DNA of 13,864 bases from CAYUYV01 sp964449455. Its GTDB lineage: Bacteria; Pseudomonadota; Alphaproteobacteria; JAJFIK01. Position numbers and translations under genes: made by a program. Shown here piece by piece: positions 1 through 6,682 of the stretch. The stretch spans positions 1 to 13,864 of the forward strand of contig CAYUYV010000129.1 in NCBI GenBank assembly GCA_964449455.1. The letters are read 5' to 3'. The notes beneath the pieces are model-generated. The model was not told the origin of the DNA and did not search any database. It saw only the letters and a program-made list of their open reading frames with translations. The number at the start of each line of letters is the position of its first letter. Positions within the stretch are counted from its first letter, which is position 1.

Positions 1-234
1 CCCGACGCGAAACCCCTGCGACTCCAGAAGACGGCCGACAATGGCCATGCCGAAGCTGGGGTGATCCACATAGGCGTCCCCCGTGACCAGGATCACATCG
101 CAGGAGTCCCATCCGAGCGCGTCCATTTCGGCCCGGGACATGGGCAGGAACGGCGCCGTGCCGAACCGGTGCGCCCAATAGGGGCGGTAGGAAAAGAGCG
201 GCTTTGCGGCGGGTATCTCGGCGACGGCGGGCAT
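1..234 (-). CDS. YgiQ family radical SAM protein, N-terminal part (runs off the window)
   Basis: Partial gene. The reverse strand from ATG at 234 is open for 78 codons to the window edge. The translation carries the conserved start of the YgiQ/UPF0313 family: a YWAHRFG stretch near residues 19-25, FLPMSRAEMD at about 29-38, GWDSCDVILVTGDAYVDHPS at about 41-60, and FGMAIVGRLLE after it. Family members are radical SAM proteins of roughly 600-750 residues with no settled reaction. The CxxxCxxC iron-sulfur motif lies further along and is outside the window, so activity cannot be judged. No strong ribosome-binding site precedes the ATG (only GGGAT about 10 bases upstream). The start is chosen because the family homology begins within about 12 residues of it. 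Family call is secure; function is not known. Confidence 0.9.
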   Translation of the reverse strand, partial: MPAVAEIPAAKPLFSYRPYWAHRFGTAPFLPMSRAEMDALGWDSCDVILVTGDAYVDHPSFGMAIVGRLLESQGFRVG

Positions 235-523
235 GGGCGGATCCCAACAAGTGAAAGCATGTCTTGCGTTGTGGAGGGGCCGGCGGCGCATTCCGCGAAC
301 GGCACAGCTGTCTTCTTTAACGCAAGGCGGTGATTGGAGCCAAGGGCAGCACTTGAGCTCAGGGCTTGTGGCCGTGCAGAGACCTTTGGGCGGTGAGGAG
401 ACTCTCGGCACGGTCTCGCAGCCCGGGGGCAACTGTCATGGCGGTTCCCCAAACCAATTTTGGACCTATGGCCCCGTAGTCGCGACGAAGTCCATTGCCC
501 AGGGTGCGAATTTCATCGAACGC

Positions 524-655
524 TTACTCCGGGAACAGCCGCTCGGGCCGTCGGCTTGGGGTCTTTCGGCCATCGATGAGTACGGATTTGCCTTCAAGTT
601 GAATAAAGGCTTCGGTCATAGCCTGTATCGCTCGCTCAACGGCAAAGATCGTCAT
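524..655 (-). CDS. Possible small or decayed open frame, unrecognised
   Basis: A 43-codon frame starting MTIFAVERAIQAMTEAF and ending RPERLFPE. I do not recognise it with confidence. The middle (EGKSVLIDGRKTP) faintly resembles the LIDG...P segment of ribonuclease HII, but the spacing to the preceding helix is about two residues short and nothing else of that enzyme can be found, so I do not name it. After the TAA at 524-526 the same frame is open for another 54 codons, which would fit a gene broken by a stop. Third codon positions are much less GC-rich than in the flanking genes. There is no good ribosome-binding site. It may be foreign or decayed DNA, or chance. Confidence 0.2.
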   Translation of the reverse strand: MTIFAVERAIQAMTEAFIQLEGKSVLIDGRKTPSRRPERLFPE

Positions 656-766
656 TTTGTCTTGAATGAAAGATCTCTCATCATGCCTGTCTGCAAATGA
701 TCAAATCGCGTCATGGTAATTTGAGACATCGCTGACGCGCTGTGCCTCGCGACTGGAAAGCACCGC

Positions 767-772
767 AGGAGG
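767..772 (+). promoter_or_regulatory. Perfect Shine-Dalgarno AGGAGG of the SnoaL-like pseudogene
   Basis: AGGAGG lies nine bases before the ATG at 782. This strong ribosome-binding site supports the view that the damaged frame behind it was once a translated gene. Confidence 0.6.
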
Positions 773-781
773 CCCCCCACC

Positions 782-1095
782 ATGGGCCATGCCGAGGCCA
801 TCCGGGCCTCTTTCGACTGCTACCGCACCCGTGACAAGGAGATCTTGCGCGCCCCGCTGGCACTTGACCTGCACCATCGCAGTCCGCTTGCGGACTTTAT
901 CGACCGGGGCCCCGTGATCGAGGAGATCTGGCCCCAGAGCGGCGCCGCTTCATGCGGCCCATATCAAGATTTTCGGGACGGGTCCGGACTAAATTGCCCA
1001 CTACGGCCACTGCGACGGCTCGCCGGCACATTTTGCAGACTGTTTCCGCTTCGGCGGGCCGCTGATCGGCGAAACCGAACGCTTCGCCGCTTCGA
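782..1095 (+). pseudogene. SnoaL-like / nuclear transport factor 2-fold protein, frameshifted
   Basis: The frame from ATG 782 begins GHAEAIRASFDCYRTRDKE, followed by LRAPLALDL, SPLADFIDRG and EEIWPQSG. This is the usual first half of small SnoaL-like (NTF2-fold) proteins, which normally continue with a strand-rich second half ending near EFFRF.G..I.E.EVYFG. Here the similarity jumps to the +1 frame at about 936-957: AHIKIFG from 957, then an in-frame TAA at 990-992, then PAHFADCFRFGG and LIGETERFA up to about 1090. At least one frameshift and one stop are therefore present. The family holds ketosteroid-isomerase-like enzymes and many proteins of unknown role, so the ancestral substrate cannot be told. 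The in-frame extension of the first frame past 957 does not resemble the family. An error in the sequence is the alternative, but it would have to explain two lesions. Confidence 0.65.
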
Positions 1096-1126
1096 CCGGC
1101 CCCCTGCCGCAAGGCCAAGGGGCCGG
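1096..1126 (-). terminator. Stem-loop just downstream of ppa, probable terminator
   Basis: CCGGCCCC at 1096-1103 pairs perfectly with GGGGCCGG at 1119-1126. Inside is a second short stem, GCC/GGC, closed by a GCAA tetraloop (1106-1115). It starts nine bases after the ppa stop codon. There is no clear T tract on either side, so termination is inferred from position and stem strength only. Confidence 0.45.
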
Positions 1127-1134
1127 CATCGAAC

Positions 1135-1677
1135 TTATTCCGCGGCGACCTTGGTTTGGGCGCGCTCCACGGACTCCATGATCACCTCACGAGCCTTTTC
1201 CAGATCTTCGATACCCTGGATCTTGACCCATTTATTGGGCTCCAGGTCCTTGTAATGCTGGAAGAAATGGACGATCCGCTCAACCAGAATGTCGGGGAGG
1301 TCCTTGTAGCAACTGATCTTGTCGTAATAGCGGGTGAGCTTGTTGTGGGGGACGGCGAGCACCTTCTCGTCCGTACCCTTCTCGTCTTCCATCATCAGCA
1401 CACCGACGGGGCGCACGCGCACCACGGCGCCCGGCACCAGGGCCCGGGAGCCCACCACCATCACATCCATAGGATCGCCGTCCTCGGACAGGGTGTGCGG
1501 GATGAAACCGTAATTGCAAGGATAGCGCATGGACGTGTAGAGGAAGCGATCGACGAACATGGCACCCGAGGGCTTGTCGATTTCATATTTGATTGGCTCG
1601 CCGCCCAGCGGCACCTCCACCACGACATTACAGTCATCGGGTGGGTTCACCCCCGTTGCAATCTTGTCCAAATCCAT
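1135..1677 (-). CDS. ppa: Inorganic pyrophosphatase, soluble family I
   Basis: Hydrolyses pyrophosphate to two phosphates in the cytoplasm, pulling biosynthetic reactions forward; family I enzymes are Mg2+-dependent. The 180-residue length is normal for the bacterial type. The signature EDGDPMDVMV is at residues 65-74, giving metal ligands Asp66, Asp71 and Asp103. Other active-site residues are present one position later than in the E. coli enzyme: Glu21, Lys30, Glu32, Arg44, Tyr56, Lys105, Tyr142 and Lys143. I take the ATG at 1677 because GGAGG stands six bases before it; a TTG six codons upstream would leave that site inside the gene. It is transcribed in the same direction as hppA but is separated from it by almost 290 bases and a hairpin, so it probably has its own promoter. 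Confidence 0.96.
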   Translation of the reverse strand: MDLDKIATGVNPPDDCNVVVEVPLGGEPIKYEIDKPSGAMFVDRFLYTSMRYPCNYGFIPHTLSEDGDPMDVMVVGSRALVPGAVVRVRPVGVLMMEDEKGTDEKVLAVPHNKLTRYYDKISCYKDLPDILVERIVHFFQHYKDLEPNKWVKIQGIEDLEKAREVIMESVERAQTKVAAE

Positions 1678-1732
1678 TTCAACCCTCCATCGCAAAAACT
1701 GTTAACCCCAATGCGTTCCGCCCCGCCTGGAA

Positions 1733-1768
1733 CAGTGCAATCGCAGCATAATCTTACTGCAGTGCAAT
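1733..1768. repeat. Two direct copies of CAGTGCAAT upstream of ppa
   Basis: The 9-base word CAGTGCAAT occurs at 1733-1741 and again at 1760-1768, with starts 27 bases apart. They lie 56-91 bases upstream of the ppa start codon, where a regulator or sigma-factor contact could sit. On the coding strand the word reads ATTGCACTG. Chance cannot be excluded for a pair of this length, and no factor is suggested. Confidence 0.3.
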
Positions 1769-1869
1769 AACATAGCACTACAACACCCTATCCGAAAGGT
1801 ATGTTACCGGCCGTTCATCCCCAACACGCCGGTGCGCGGGACCCTGTATCCATGCGCGCCATAAGGCAA

Positions 1870-1900
1870 GGGGCTTCACCGGCATTCCCGGCGAAGCCCC
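1870..1900 (-). terminator. Stem-loop downstream of hppA, probable terminator
   Basis: GGGGCTTC (1870-1877) pairs with GAAGCCCC (1893-1900). After one mismatch, CCGG (1879-1882) pairs with CCGG (1888-1891), leaving a five-base loop. It lies 65 bases after the hppA stop codon. On the minus strand it is followed by TTGCCTTAT, only weakly T-rich. It separates hppA from the ppa upstream region. Confidence 0.6.
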
Positions 1901-1964
1901 CCAAATGAGCTCAAAAGTGTTGCCGGTTGGTCAAAGCAAGACCGGATCCCGGCGTGGCGCCGCC

Positions 1965-4145
1965 TCAGCCCATATGGGCGAAGGCCGCGATCAGCAACAA
2001 GGCCACGATATTCGTGATCTTGATCATCGGGTTCACGGCCGGGCCGGCGGTGTCCTTATAAGGGTCACCGACGGTGTCGCCCGTCACGGCCGCCTTGTGG
2101 GCGTCAGAGCCCTTACCGCCGTGATTGCCGTCTTCGATGTATTTCTTGGCGTTGTCCCAGGCACCGCCGCCTGCCGTCATGGAGATGGCAACGAACAGGC
2201 CGGTCAGGATCACACCGAACAACATCGCGCCAACAGCAGACAGGGCCGCGCCCTTGTCGCCCGTAATGGCACCCACCACGAAATAAAGCACAATGGGCGA
2301 GAGCACCGGCAGAAGGGAGGGCACGATCATCTCCCGGATCGCGGCCTTGGTCAGCAGGTCAACAGCCTTGGAGTAGTCCGGCTTGTTCTTGCCTTCCATG
2401 ATGCCCGGAATTTCCCGGAACTGACGGCGCACTTCTTCCACCACGGCCTGGGCGGAGCGGCCCACGGCCATCATGCTCATGGAGCCGAACAGGAAGGGCA
2501 GCAGTCCCCCCACGAACAGACCCACAACCACCCAGGGGTTGGAGAGGGAGAAGTCCGGCACGACGCCCTGGAAGAAGGGATATTTGTCCGGATTGGCCGC
2601 GAAGAACTTCAAGTCCTCCGAATAGGCCGCGAACAGCACCAGGGCACCCAGACCCGCAGAACCGATGGCATAGCCCTTGGTCACCGCCTTGGTGGTGTTG
2701 CCGACGGCGTCCAGCGTGTCCGTGGTGTCGCGCACGGAGGCCTCAAGATCGGCCATCTCAGCAATACCGCCCGCATTGTCCGTCACCGGACCGAAGGCAT
2801 CGAGAGCAACGACCATTCCGGCCAGGGCCAGCATCGTGGTCACCGCAATTGCAATGCCGTAAAGACCGGCAATCATGAACGTCGCAACAATACCGCCCAC
2901 GATCACAAGGGCCGGCAGGGCGGTGGCTTCCATGGACACGGCAAGGCCCTGGATCACATTGGTGCCGTGGCCGCTTTCAGAGGCCTTGGCGACCGAACGC
3001 ACGGGGCGGAAATCGGTACCCGTGTAATATTCGGTGATCCAGACGATCAGGCCCGTGACGATGAGGCCGATCATGCCGCAATACCACAGATCAATGCCGA
3101 CGATTTCCTGCTGGGTCGTGCCGCCGGCGAAGTCCCGGATGGTGACCACAAAGGTAGTGCCCGTGCCGATCATGAAATACGTCACGAAGAAAATCGCGAC
3201 CGCAGACAACACCGCCGTGGCGATGAAACCCTTATAGAGCGCGCCCATGACACTCTGGCTGGAGCCCAGACGCACAAAGAAGGTGCCGATGATCGAAGTC
3301 ACGATGCACACGCCGCCAATGGCCAGCGGATAGAGCATCATGGTCCGGATGGTTTCGATGCTGTCCGCAGAGCCGGCAAAGAAGATCGAGCCCAGCACCA
3401 TGGTGGCCACGATGGTCACGGCATAGGTCTCGAACAGGTCGGCGGCCATGCCGGCGCAGTCACCGACATTGTCACCCACATTGTCCGCGATGGTGGCGGC
3501 GTTGCGCGGATCATCTTCCGGGATGCCGGCTTCGACCTTACCCACCATGTCGCCACCCACATCGGCGCCCTTGGTGAAGATGCCACCACCGAGACGGGCG
3601 AAAATGGAAATGAGCGATGCGCCAAGACCCAGGGCGACCAGGGCATCAATCAGCGTGCGGTTGACCGACAGGCCGTCCGCACTTGTGAAGCCGATGGTGC
3701 TGGTGAGAATCGCGTAATAGCCCGCAACACCGAGCAACCCGAGACCGACGACCAACAGGCCCGTGACGGCGCCGGCCCGGAAGGCCACGGACAGACCCTT
3801 ATCGAGGCCATGGCGCGAGGCTTCCGTCGTGCGCACATTGGCCCGCACCGAGACAATCATGCCCACATAGCCCGCAAGGCCCGACAGGGTTGCGCCAACC
3901 AAAAAGCCGACGGCGACCCAAACACCGAACAGGAACCAGATCAGCGCAAAGATCACGACACCGATGATCGCAATCGTTGTGTATTGCCGGCTAAGATAGG
4001 CGGCAGCGCCTTCCTGAATGGCAGCAGCGATTTCTTGCATGCGCTCCGTGCCCGGGCTTTCTGCCATGACCGAACGCACCATGAAGAGCCCATAGCCCAC
4101 CGCAAGCAGACCAGAGCCGATGATGAGAGGTAGAATGTCCATCAT
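1965..4145 (-). CDS. hppA: Membrane-bound proton-translocating pyrophosphatase, K+-independent type
   Basis: Couples pyrophosphate hydrolysis to pumping protons across the cytoplasmic membrane. The 726-residue, strongly hydrophobic protein has the expected many membrane helices. The pyrophosphate/Mg site is visible: DVGGDMVGKVE at 195-205, PEDDPRNAATIADNVGDNVGDC at about 209-230, DNAGG at 456-460, and near the C-terminus AWDNAKKYIEDG and DTVGDPYKDTAGPA. The K+-dependence signature reads GNTTKAVTK at 482-490: lysine and threonine stand where K+-dependent enzymes have alanine and glycine or alanine, so by the published rule this is a K+-independent proton pump. Two adjacent ATGs (4145 and 4142) both follow AAGGAAAGGG; the family usually starts right there, so an extension to 4274 is rejected. 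The gene has its own 5' gap of about 235 bases and probably its own promoter. Confidence 0.97.
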   Translation of the reverse strand: MMDILPLIIGSGLLAVGYGLFMVRSVMAESPGTERMQEIAAAIQEGAAAYLSRQYTTIAIIGVVIFALIWFLFGVWVAVGFLVGATLSGLAGYVGMIVSVRANVRTTEASRHGLDKGLSVAFRAGAVTGLLVVGLGLLGVAGYYAILTSTIGFTSADGLSVNRTLIDALVALGLGASLISIFARLGGGIFTKGADVGGDMVGKVEAGIPEDDPRNAATIADNVGDNVGDCAGMAADLFETYAVTIVATMVLGSIFFAGSADSIETIRTMMLYPLAIGGVCIVTSIIGTFFVRLGSSQSVMGALYKGFIATAVLSAVAIFFVTYFMIGTGTTFVVTIRDFAGGTTQQEIVGIDLWYCGMIGLIVTGLIVWITEYYTGTDFRPVRSVAKASESGHGTNVIQGLAVSMEATALPALVIVGGIVATFMIAGLYGIAIAVTTMLALAGMVVALDAFGPVTDNAGGIAEMADLEASVRDTTDTLDAVGNTTKAVTKGYAIGSAGLGALVLFAAYSEDLKFFAANPDKYPFFQGVVPDFSLSNPWVVVGLFVGGLLPFLFGSMSMMAVGRSAQAVVEEVRRQFREIPGIMEGKNKPDYSKAVDLLTKAAIREMIVPSLLPVLSPIVLYFVVGAITGDKGAALSAVGAMLFGVILTGLFVAISMTAGGGAWDNAKKYIEDGNHGGKGSDAHKAAVTGDTVGDPYKDTAGPAVNPMIKITNIVALLLIAAFAHMG

Positions 4146-4195
4146 CCCTTTCCTTTTTTGACCTATCCTTCTGGATGGTTGCGTCTTGGGCTTTA

Positions 4196-4212
4196 CCAGC
4201 CTGGGTGGCTGG
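4196..4212. repeat. Small inverted repeat in the hppA upstream region
   Basis: CCAGCC (4196-4201) and GGCTGG (4207-4212) form a six-base stem with a five-base loop, 51-67 bases upstream of the hppA ATG. It could be a 5'-leader hairpin or an operator. I see no known riboswitch or protein-binding pattern. Confidence 0.25.
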
Positions 4213-4314
4213 GATCCTCCCCCTGCCCAAATTCCGTGTGAAGGCAGCGCACGGTGCCAAAACCGGCGGCGCAAGGCAACGGGGACGCGGCACTTTCGTG
4301 CAAAAGGAGGGAAT

Positions 4315-4343
4315 GGGCAGCCTTAAACCACTTTTGGCTGCCC
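4315..4343 (-). terminator. Stem-loop after the thiL-linked gene, probable terminator
   Basis: GGGCAGCC (4315-4322) pairs perfectly with GGCTGCCC (4336-4343) around a 13-base loop. It is 39 bases after the stop codon of the minus-strand gene ending at 4382. On that strand the stem is followed by ATTCCCTCCTTTTGC, a mixed pyrimidine run. It would insulate the thiL pair from hppA. Confidence 0.55.
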
Positions 4344-4381
4344 TATCGCGGGACGCCCCACACTCAGAGCGAGTGTACGCA

Positions 4382-4945
4382 TCAGAGCGGACGCAGGAAT
4401 ACTTTGGGTATAATGAGGCGGTCGATCAGTTTAGCGCCCAGGGTCTGATTCATGGACTGTTCCAGCACCGGCAGGAGCGGTTCGACGGCTTCAAAGGCGG
4501 CATCGCCCACGCGTGGCGGATCGCCGACCGCAAGATCCAGCGGATTGGCGTGTACCGTGCGCACCATCGTGTCCTGCAGGGCATGGACCTGGGAGCGGAC
4601 CTGCCAGATCTCCTCCGGTGCCACAAGCTCGATGGAGACAAAGGCCTGACCCCACAACCGGCCATTGCGCGTCACGGGCACCACCAGAAGCGGCATGGCC
4701 ACTGTTTCTTCCAACAATCCGGGATTGTCTTTGCCAGCCTTTGCCGGTTTGGCCCCCCCGCCACCTCCCGCCAAAGCAAGCGGCGGCAGCGAGAGGACGA
4801 GCCACAATGCCGTTGCGGCGAAGAGCAACCCGGTACGCCAGTCCGGAACGCTGCGCCCTGCAGGGGCCGGTCTGCCCCACGAGTCCGTGGTTTCGTGCTG
4901 AACCCCGGCATCCGTCCTGCCGGTTCTTGCCTTTGTCCTGACCAT
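4382..4945 (-). CDS. Membrane-anchored or exported FliL-like hypothetical protein
   Basis: A 187-residue protein of no proven function. Residues 1-38 are polar and basic. Residues 39-59 form one hydrophobic segment (TGLLFAATALWLVLSLPPLA) ending ALAGGGGG, which reads as a signal peptide or a single membrane anchor. The rest, about 84-187, has the pattern of FliL-like domains: a strand with conserved LLVVPVTRNGRLWGQ, then a helix with LQDTMVRTVH, then a C-terminal LGAKLIDRLIIPKVFLRPL. FliL itself sits at the flagellar base, but similar small proteins occur away from flagellar genes in alphaproteobacteria, and no flagellar gene is visible here. It lies 97 bases downstream of thiL on the same strand, and a terminator follows. 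The ATG at 4945 is chosen because AGGGG lies about nine bases upstream; an extension to 4993 adds only low-complexity sequence. Confidence 0.75.
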   Translation of the reverse strand: MVRTKARTGRTDAGVQHETTDSWGRPAPAGRSVPDWRTGLLFAATALWLVLSLPPLALAGGGGGAKPAKAGKDNPGLLEETVAMPLLVVPVTRNGRLWGQAFVSIELVAPEEIWQVRSQVHALQDTMVRTVHANPLDLAVGDPPRVGDAAFEAVEPLLPVLEQSMNQTLGAKLIDRLIIPKVFLRPL

Positions 4946-5042
4946 GATGATCACCCCTGATCCCTGTTCGCGCGCGCGGCCCCCAGGCGCCATGGTGCAT
5001 CACACGCCGTTAAGGTGGGTTTTCCGAGAATGGAAAGCGGGG

Positions 5043-6032
5043 TCAGAAATGCCGATAGCCCTCCCTTTCCAGAGCCACCAGGTTTCCTCGCGCGTCCCGG
5101 GGGCGCACTGCAGGCAGCAATGGATCAGGGGCAACGACGTCGCCGATATGGGTGACGGGCGTGGCGGTTCTTGCGGAGGCCAAGGCCAGCCGGGCCCTGG
5201 CCTCCGCCGTATCAGGCATGGTGAAGGCAAGCTCGTAATCATCACCGCCGGTCACAGCGTGCGTGAGGTCAGCCTCGCTGACCCCGATCACGGCTTGGGC
5301 GGCTTTGGACAGGGGCACGGCGGCAAGGCTGATGTCCAACGCGACACCCGAGGCGGCGGCGATATGGCCGAGATCCTGGATCAGACCGTCGGAGACATCG
5401 AGGCCGGCCGTTGCGAGGCCCTTGAGCGCGGCGCCCAGGGCAAGGCGCGGGCGCGGCAGCCGATAGCGGCCCGCCAGTGCAGCGACGGTCTGCGCATCGA
5501 GGGCGCCCAGATCCCCTTTTGCGGCGGCAAGGCCAAAGGCCCCGTCACCGATTGTGCCCGATATCCAGACACCATCCCCGATTTTCGCGCCCGATCGGCG
5601 GATCGCCTCAGCGGGCGCCACCCGGCCCAGGGCCGTCAGGGATGCCGTGAACGGACCATCGGTGGACACTGTATCTCCACCGGCAAGGGCCAAGCAGAAG
5701 GCCTTCAGATCCTGCCCCAGCCCCCGCGCGAAGGCAGCCACATCCTCGTCCCGCGTGCCCGTGGGCCAGGCCGTGGTGAGAAAGGCGAAGGCCGGATCTG
5801 CACCCATGGCCGCCAGATCCGACAGATTCACACGCACAAGCTTGCGTGCGACCAGATCAAGGGGATCATTGGGCAGAAAATGCTTTCCCGCGACGACGGC
5901 ATCCACCGTCACGGCCCAGCCATGCCCGGCACCGCTTTCAATCAGCGCCGCATCATCAGCGAGGCCCAACGCCTCGCTCACCCCCTCCGTCAGTGGCCTG
6001 AAATACTGCGCGATCCAGTCGAACTCACCCAT
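5043..6032 (-). CDS. thiL: Thiamine-monophosphate kinase
   Basis: Phosphorylates thiamine monophosphate with ATP to thiamine diphosphate, the last step of cofactor synthesis, in the cytoplasm. At 329 residues it has the normal length and the AIR-synthase/PurM-like fold markers in order: GLADDAAL at 23-30, TVDAVVAGKHFLP at 42-54 (D44 and the HF motif), VRVNLSDLAAMGADP at 66-80, LALAGGDTVSTDGP at about 114-127, then GDGVWISGTIGDGAFGL, GLDVSDGLIQDLGHIA and a late TGGDDYELAF. The start at 6032 agrees with the family (MGEFDWI...), with GAGG three bases before it, rather close. In many alphaproteobacteria thiL follows nusB and ribH; here those are missing and the upstream neighbour is a thioesterase, with a short antitoxin relic in between. 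The next gene downstream may share its transcript. Confidence 0.95.
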   Translation of the reverse strand: MGEFDWIAQYFRPLTEGVSEALGLADDAALIESGAGHGWAVTVDAVVAGKHFLPNDPLDLVARKLVRVNLSDLAAMGADPAFAFLTTAWPTGTRDEDVAAFARGLGQDLKAFCLALAGGDTVSTDGPFTASLTALGRVAPAEAIRRSGAKIGDGVWISGTIGDGAFGLAAAKGDLGALDAQTVAALAGRYRLPRPRLALGAALKGLATAGLDVSDGLIQDLGHIAAASGVALDISLAAVPLSKAAQAVIGVSEADLTHAVTGGDDYELAFTMPDTAEARARLALASARTATPVTHIGDVVAPDPLLPAVRPRDARGNLVALEREGYRHF

Positions 6033-6087
6033 GGGCCTCGGATCCGGTCATTCCCTCACCTTTTCGTGGCATGCATCGTGCCGGCCG

Positions 6088-6126
6088 TCAGACGGCAAGA
6101 CTGTTGCCCCAATTCGAGACCTGCAT
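6088..6126 (-). pseudogene. Relic of an AbrB/MazE-type antitoxin (first 12 codons)
   Basis: On the minus strand GGAGG, a four-base spacer and ATG at 6126 open a frame reading MQVSNWGNSLAV, then TGA at 6088-6090. This is very close to the start of MazE/AbrB-fold antitoxins, which typically read MQVSKWGNSLAVRLP. After the stop the same frame gives RPAR and a KGEG stretch, faintly like the expected continuation, until it meets the thiL start codon. A full antitoxin is about 75-85 residues, so most of it has gone, and no MazF or PIN toxin follows. A tiny leader peptide for thiL is the alternative reading. Confidence 0.55.
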
Positions 6127-6226
6127 GGTGCCTCCAAGCGGCAGGGTTTGGCATGTCAATAATTCCTGGCGACCCGGCCTGAAAGCCAGGCGCTATTCCG
6201 CAGGCTCGCTTCTGTCTGAAGGCGCA

Positions 6227-6682
6227 TTATTCGTGGTCAGCCGGAACGAGGCCGAAGGCTTCAAGGACGTCGTCGCCGACCCGGCACGGACGGCCCGTGG
6301 CCTTCACGAGCATGACCCAAGTTGTGAGGGCCTTGACGGAGCCTTTGGTGGATCCCGGCTTTCGAATATCCGTGTAGCGATCAAAACGCGGCCCGGCGCG
6401 GCGGCCGAGCCAGGTGCGCGTCTCCACCGGATCACCCGGCAGGATGGGCTCGCGATAATCGATCTCGTGGCGCAGACAGACCCAGACATGATCGTCCCGC
6501 ATGGGTCCTTGCGCGACCATAAACCAGTGGCTTGTGGCGATGTCCTGGATCCACTGGACATAGACCGCATTGTTCACATGGCCGAGTTCATCGCAATCCT
6601 CGGGCAAAGCCGTCCGGGTCAGGAAAAAAGCCGTCTCAAAGGACGATGCGCCAAGACCGCTTTTTTCCATGTCCTCCCCCAC
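6227..6682 (-). CDS. Acyl-CoA thioesterase-like hotdog-fold protein (4HBT/FadM-YbgC type)
   Basis: Probably hydrolyses an acyl-CoA thioester in the cytoplasm; the acyl group is unknown. The 151-residue single hotdog domain carries the family motif CDELGHVNNAVYVQWIQDIA at 30-49, with Asp31, His35 and Asn37 as likely active-site residues. It continues with RHEIDYREPILPGDPVETRTWL and RFDRYTDIR, the usual core strands. The start is uncertain. GTG at 6682 directly follows the TGA of the large upstream gene (TGAGTG), which suggests translational coupling. ATG at 6670 has GGGGAGG only two bases in front. Either way the two genes are in one transcription unit, so this enzyme is likely co-expressed with the transglutaminase-DUF2126 protein. 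It is 194 bases from thiL, with no strong terminator in between. Confidence 0.85.
   Translation of the reverse strand: MGEDMEKSGLGASSFETAFFLTRTALPEDCDELGHVNNAVYVQWIQDIATSHWFMVAQGPMRDDHVWVCLRHEIDYREPILPGDPVETRTWLGRRAGPRFDRYTDIRKPGSTKGSVKALTTWVMLVKATGRPCRVGDDVLEAFGLVPADHE

Larger units (their letters stand above)
235..781. other. Gene-poor stretch with no recognisable intact gene
   Basis: About 550 bases between the ygiQ start and the SnoaL-like pseudogene. Both strands contain open frames, but none gives a protein I recognise. Around 480-720 the DNA is visibly richer in A and T than its neighbours. The minus strand holds a 43-codon frame at 655-524 that resumes after one TAA and stays open to a TGA at 359-361, which could be a decayed gene. 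The ygiQ promoter probably lies at the left end, but no convincing -35/-10 pair is visible. Confidence 0.5.

Noticed and set aside
524..655. Ribonuclease HII fragment
   Set aside because: The VLIDGRKTP segment is suggestive, but helix spacing is wrong and neither the N-terminal DEVGRG motif nor the later catalytic region is present nearby.
233..700. A 155-codon plus-strand open frame in the left gap
   Set aside because: No recognised motif, no ribosome-binding site, and its first part overlaps nothing family-like. The frame is probably open by chance in GC-rich DNA.
782..1255. The full 157-codon frame from 782 as an intact gene
   Set aside because: After about 940 its sequence leaves the SnoaL family pattern, becomes arginine-rich, and overlaps the end of ppa on the opposite strand; the family pattern continues in another frame.
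1280..1519. A 79-codon minus-strand frame within ppa
   Set aside because: Alternative-frame reading of ppa; arginine- and glycine-rich with no support.
1905..4133. A 742-codon plus-strand open frame opposite hppA
   Set aside because: It is the antisense shadow of hppA. The protein is rich in His, Arg, Gly and Asp with no domain pattern, while the minus strand encodes a complete pyrophosphatase.
4236..4266. Sigma-54-like promoter (TGGCAC) upstream of hppA
   Set aside because: The -12 GC is not at the required 10-base distance from the -24 GG, and hppA is not a typical sigma-54 target.
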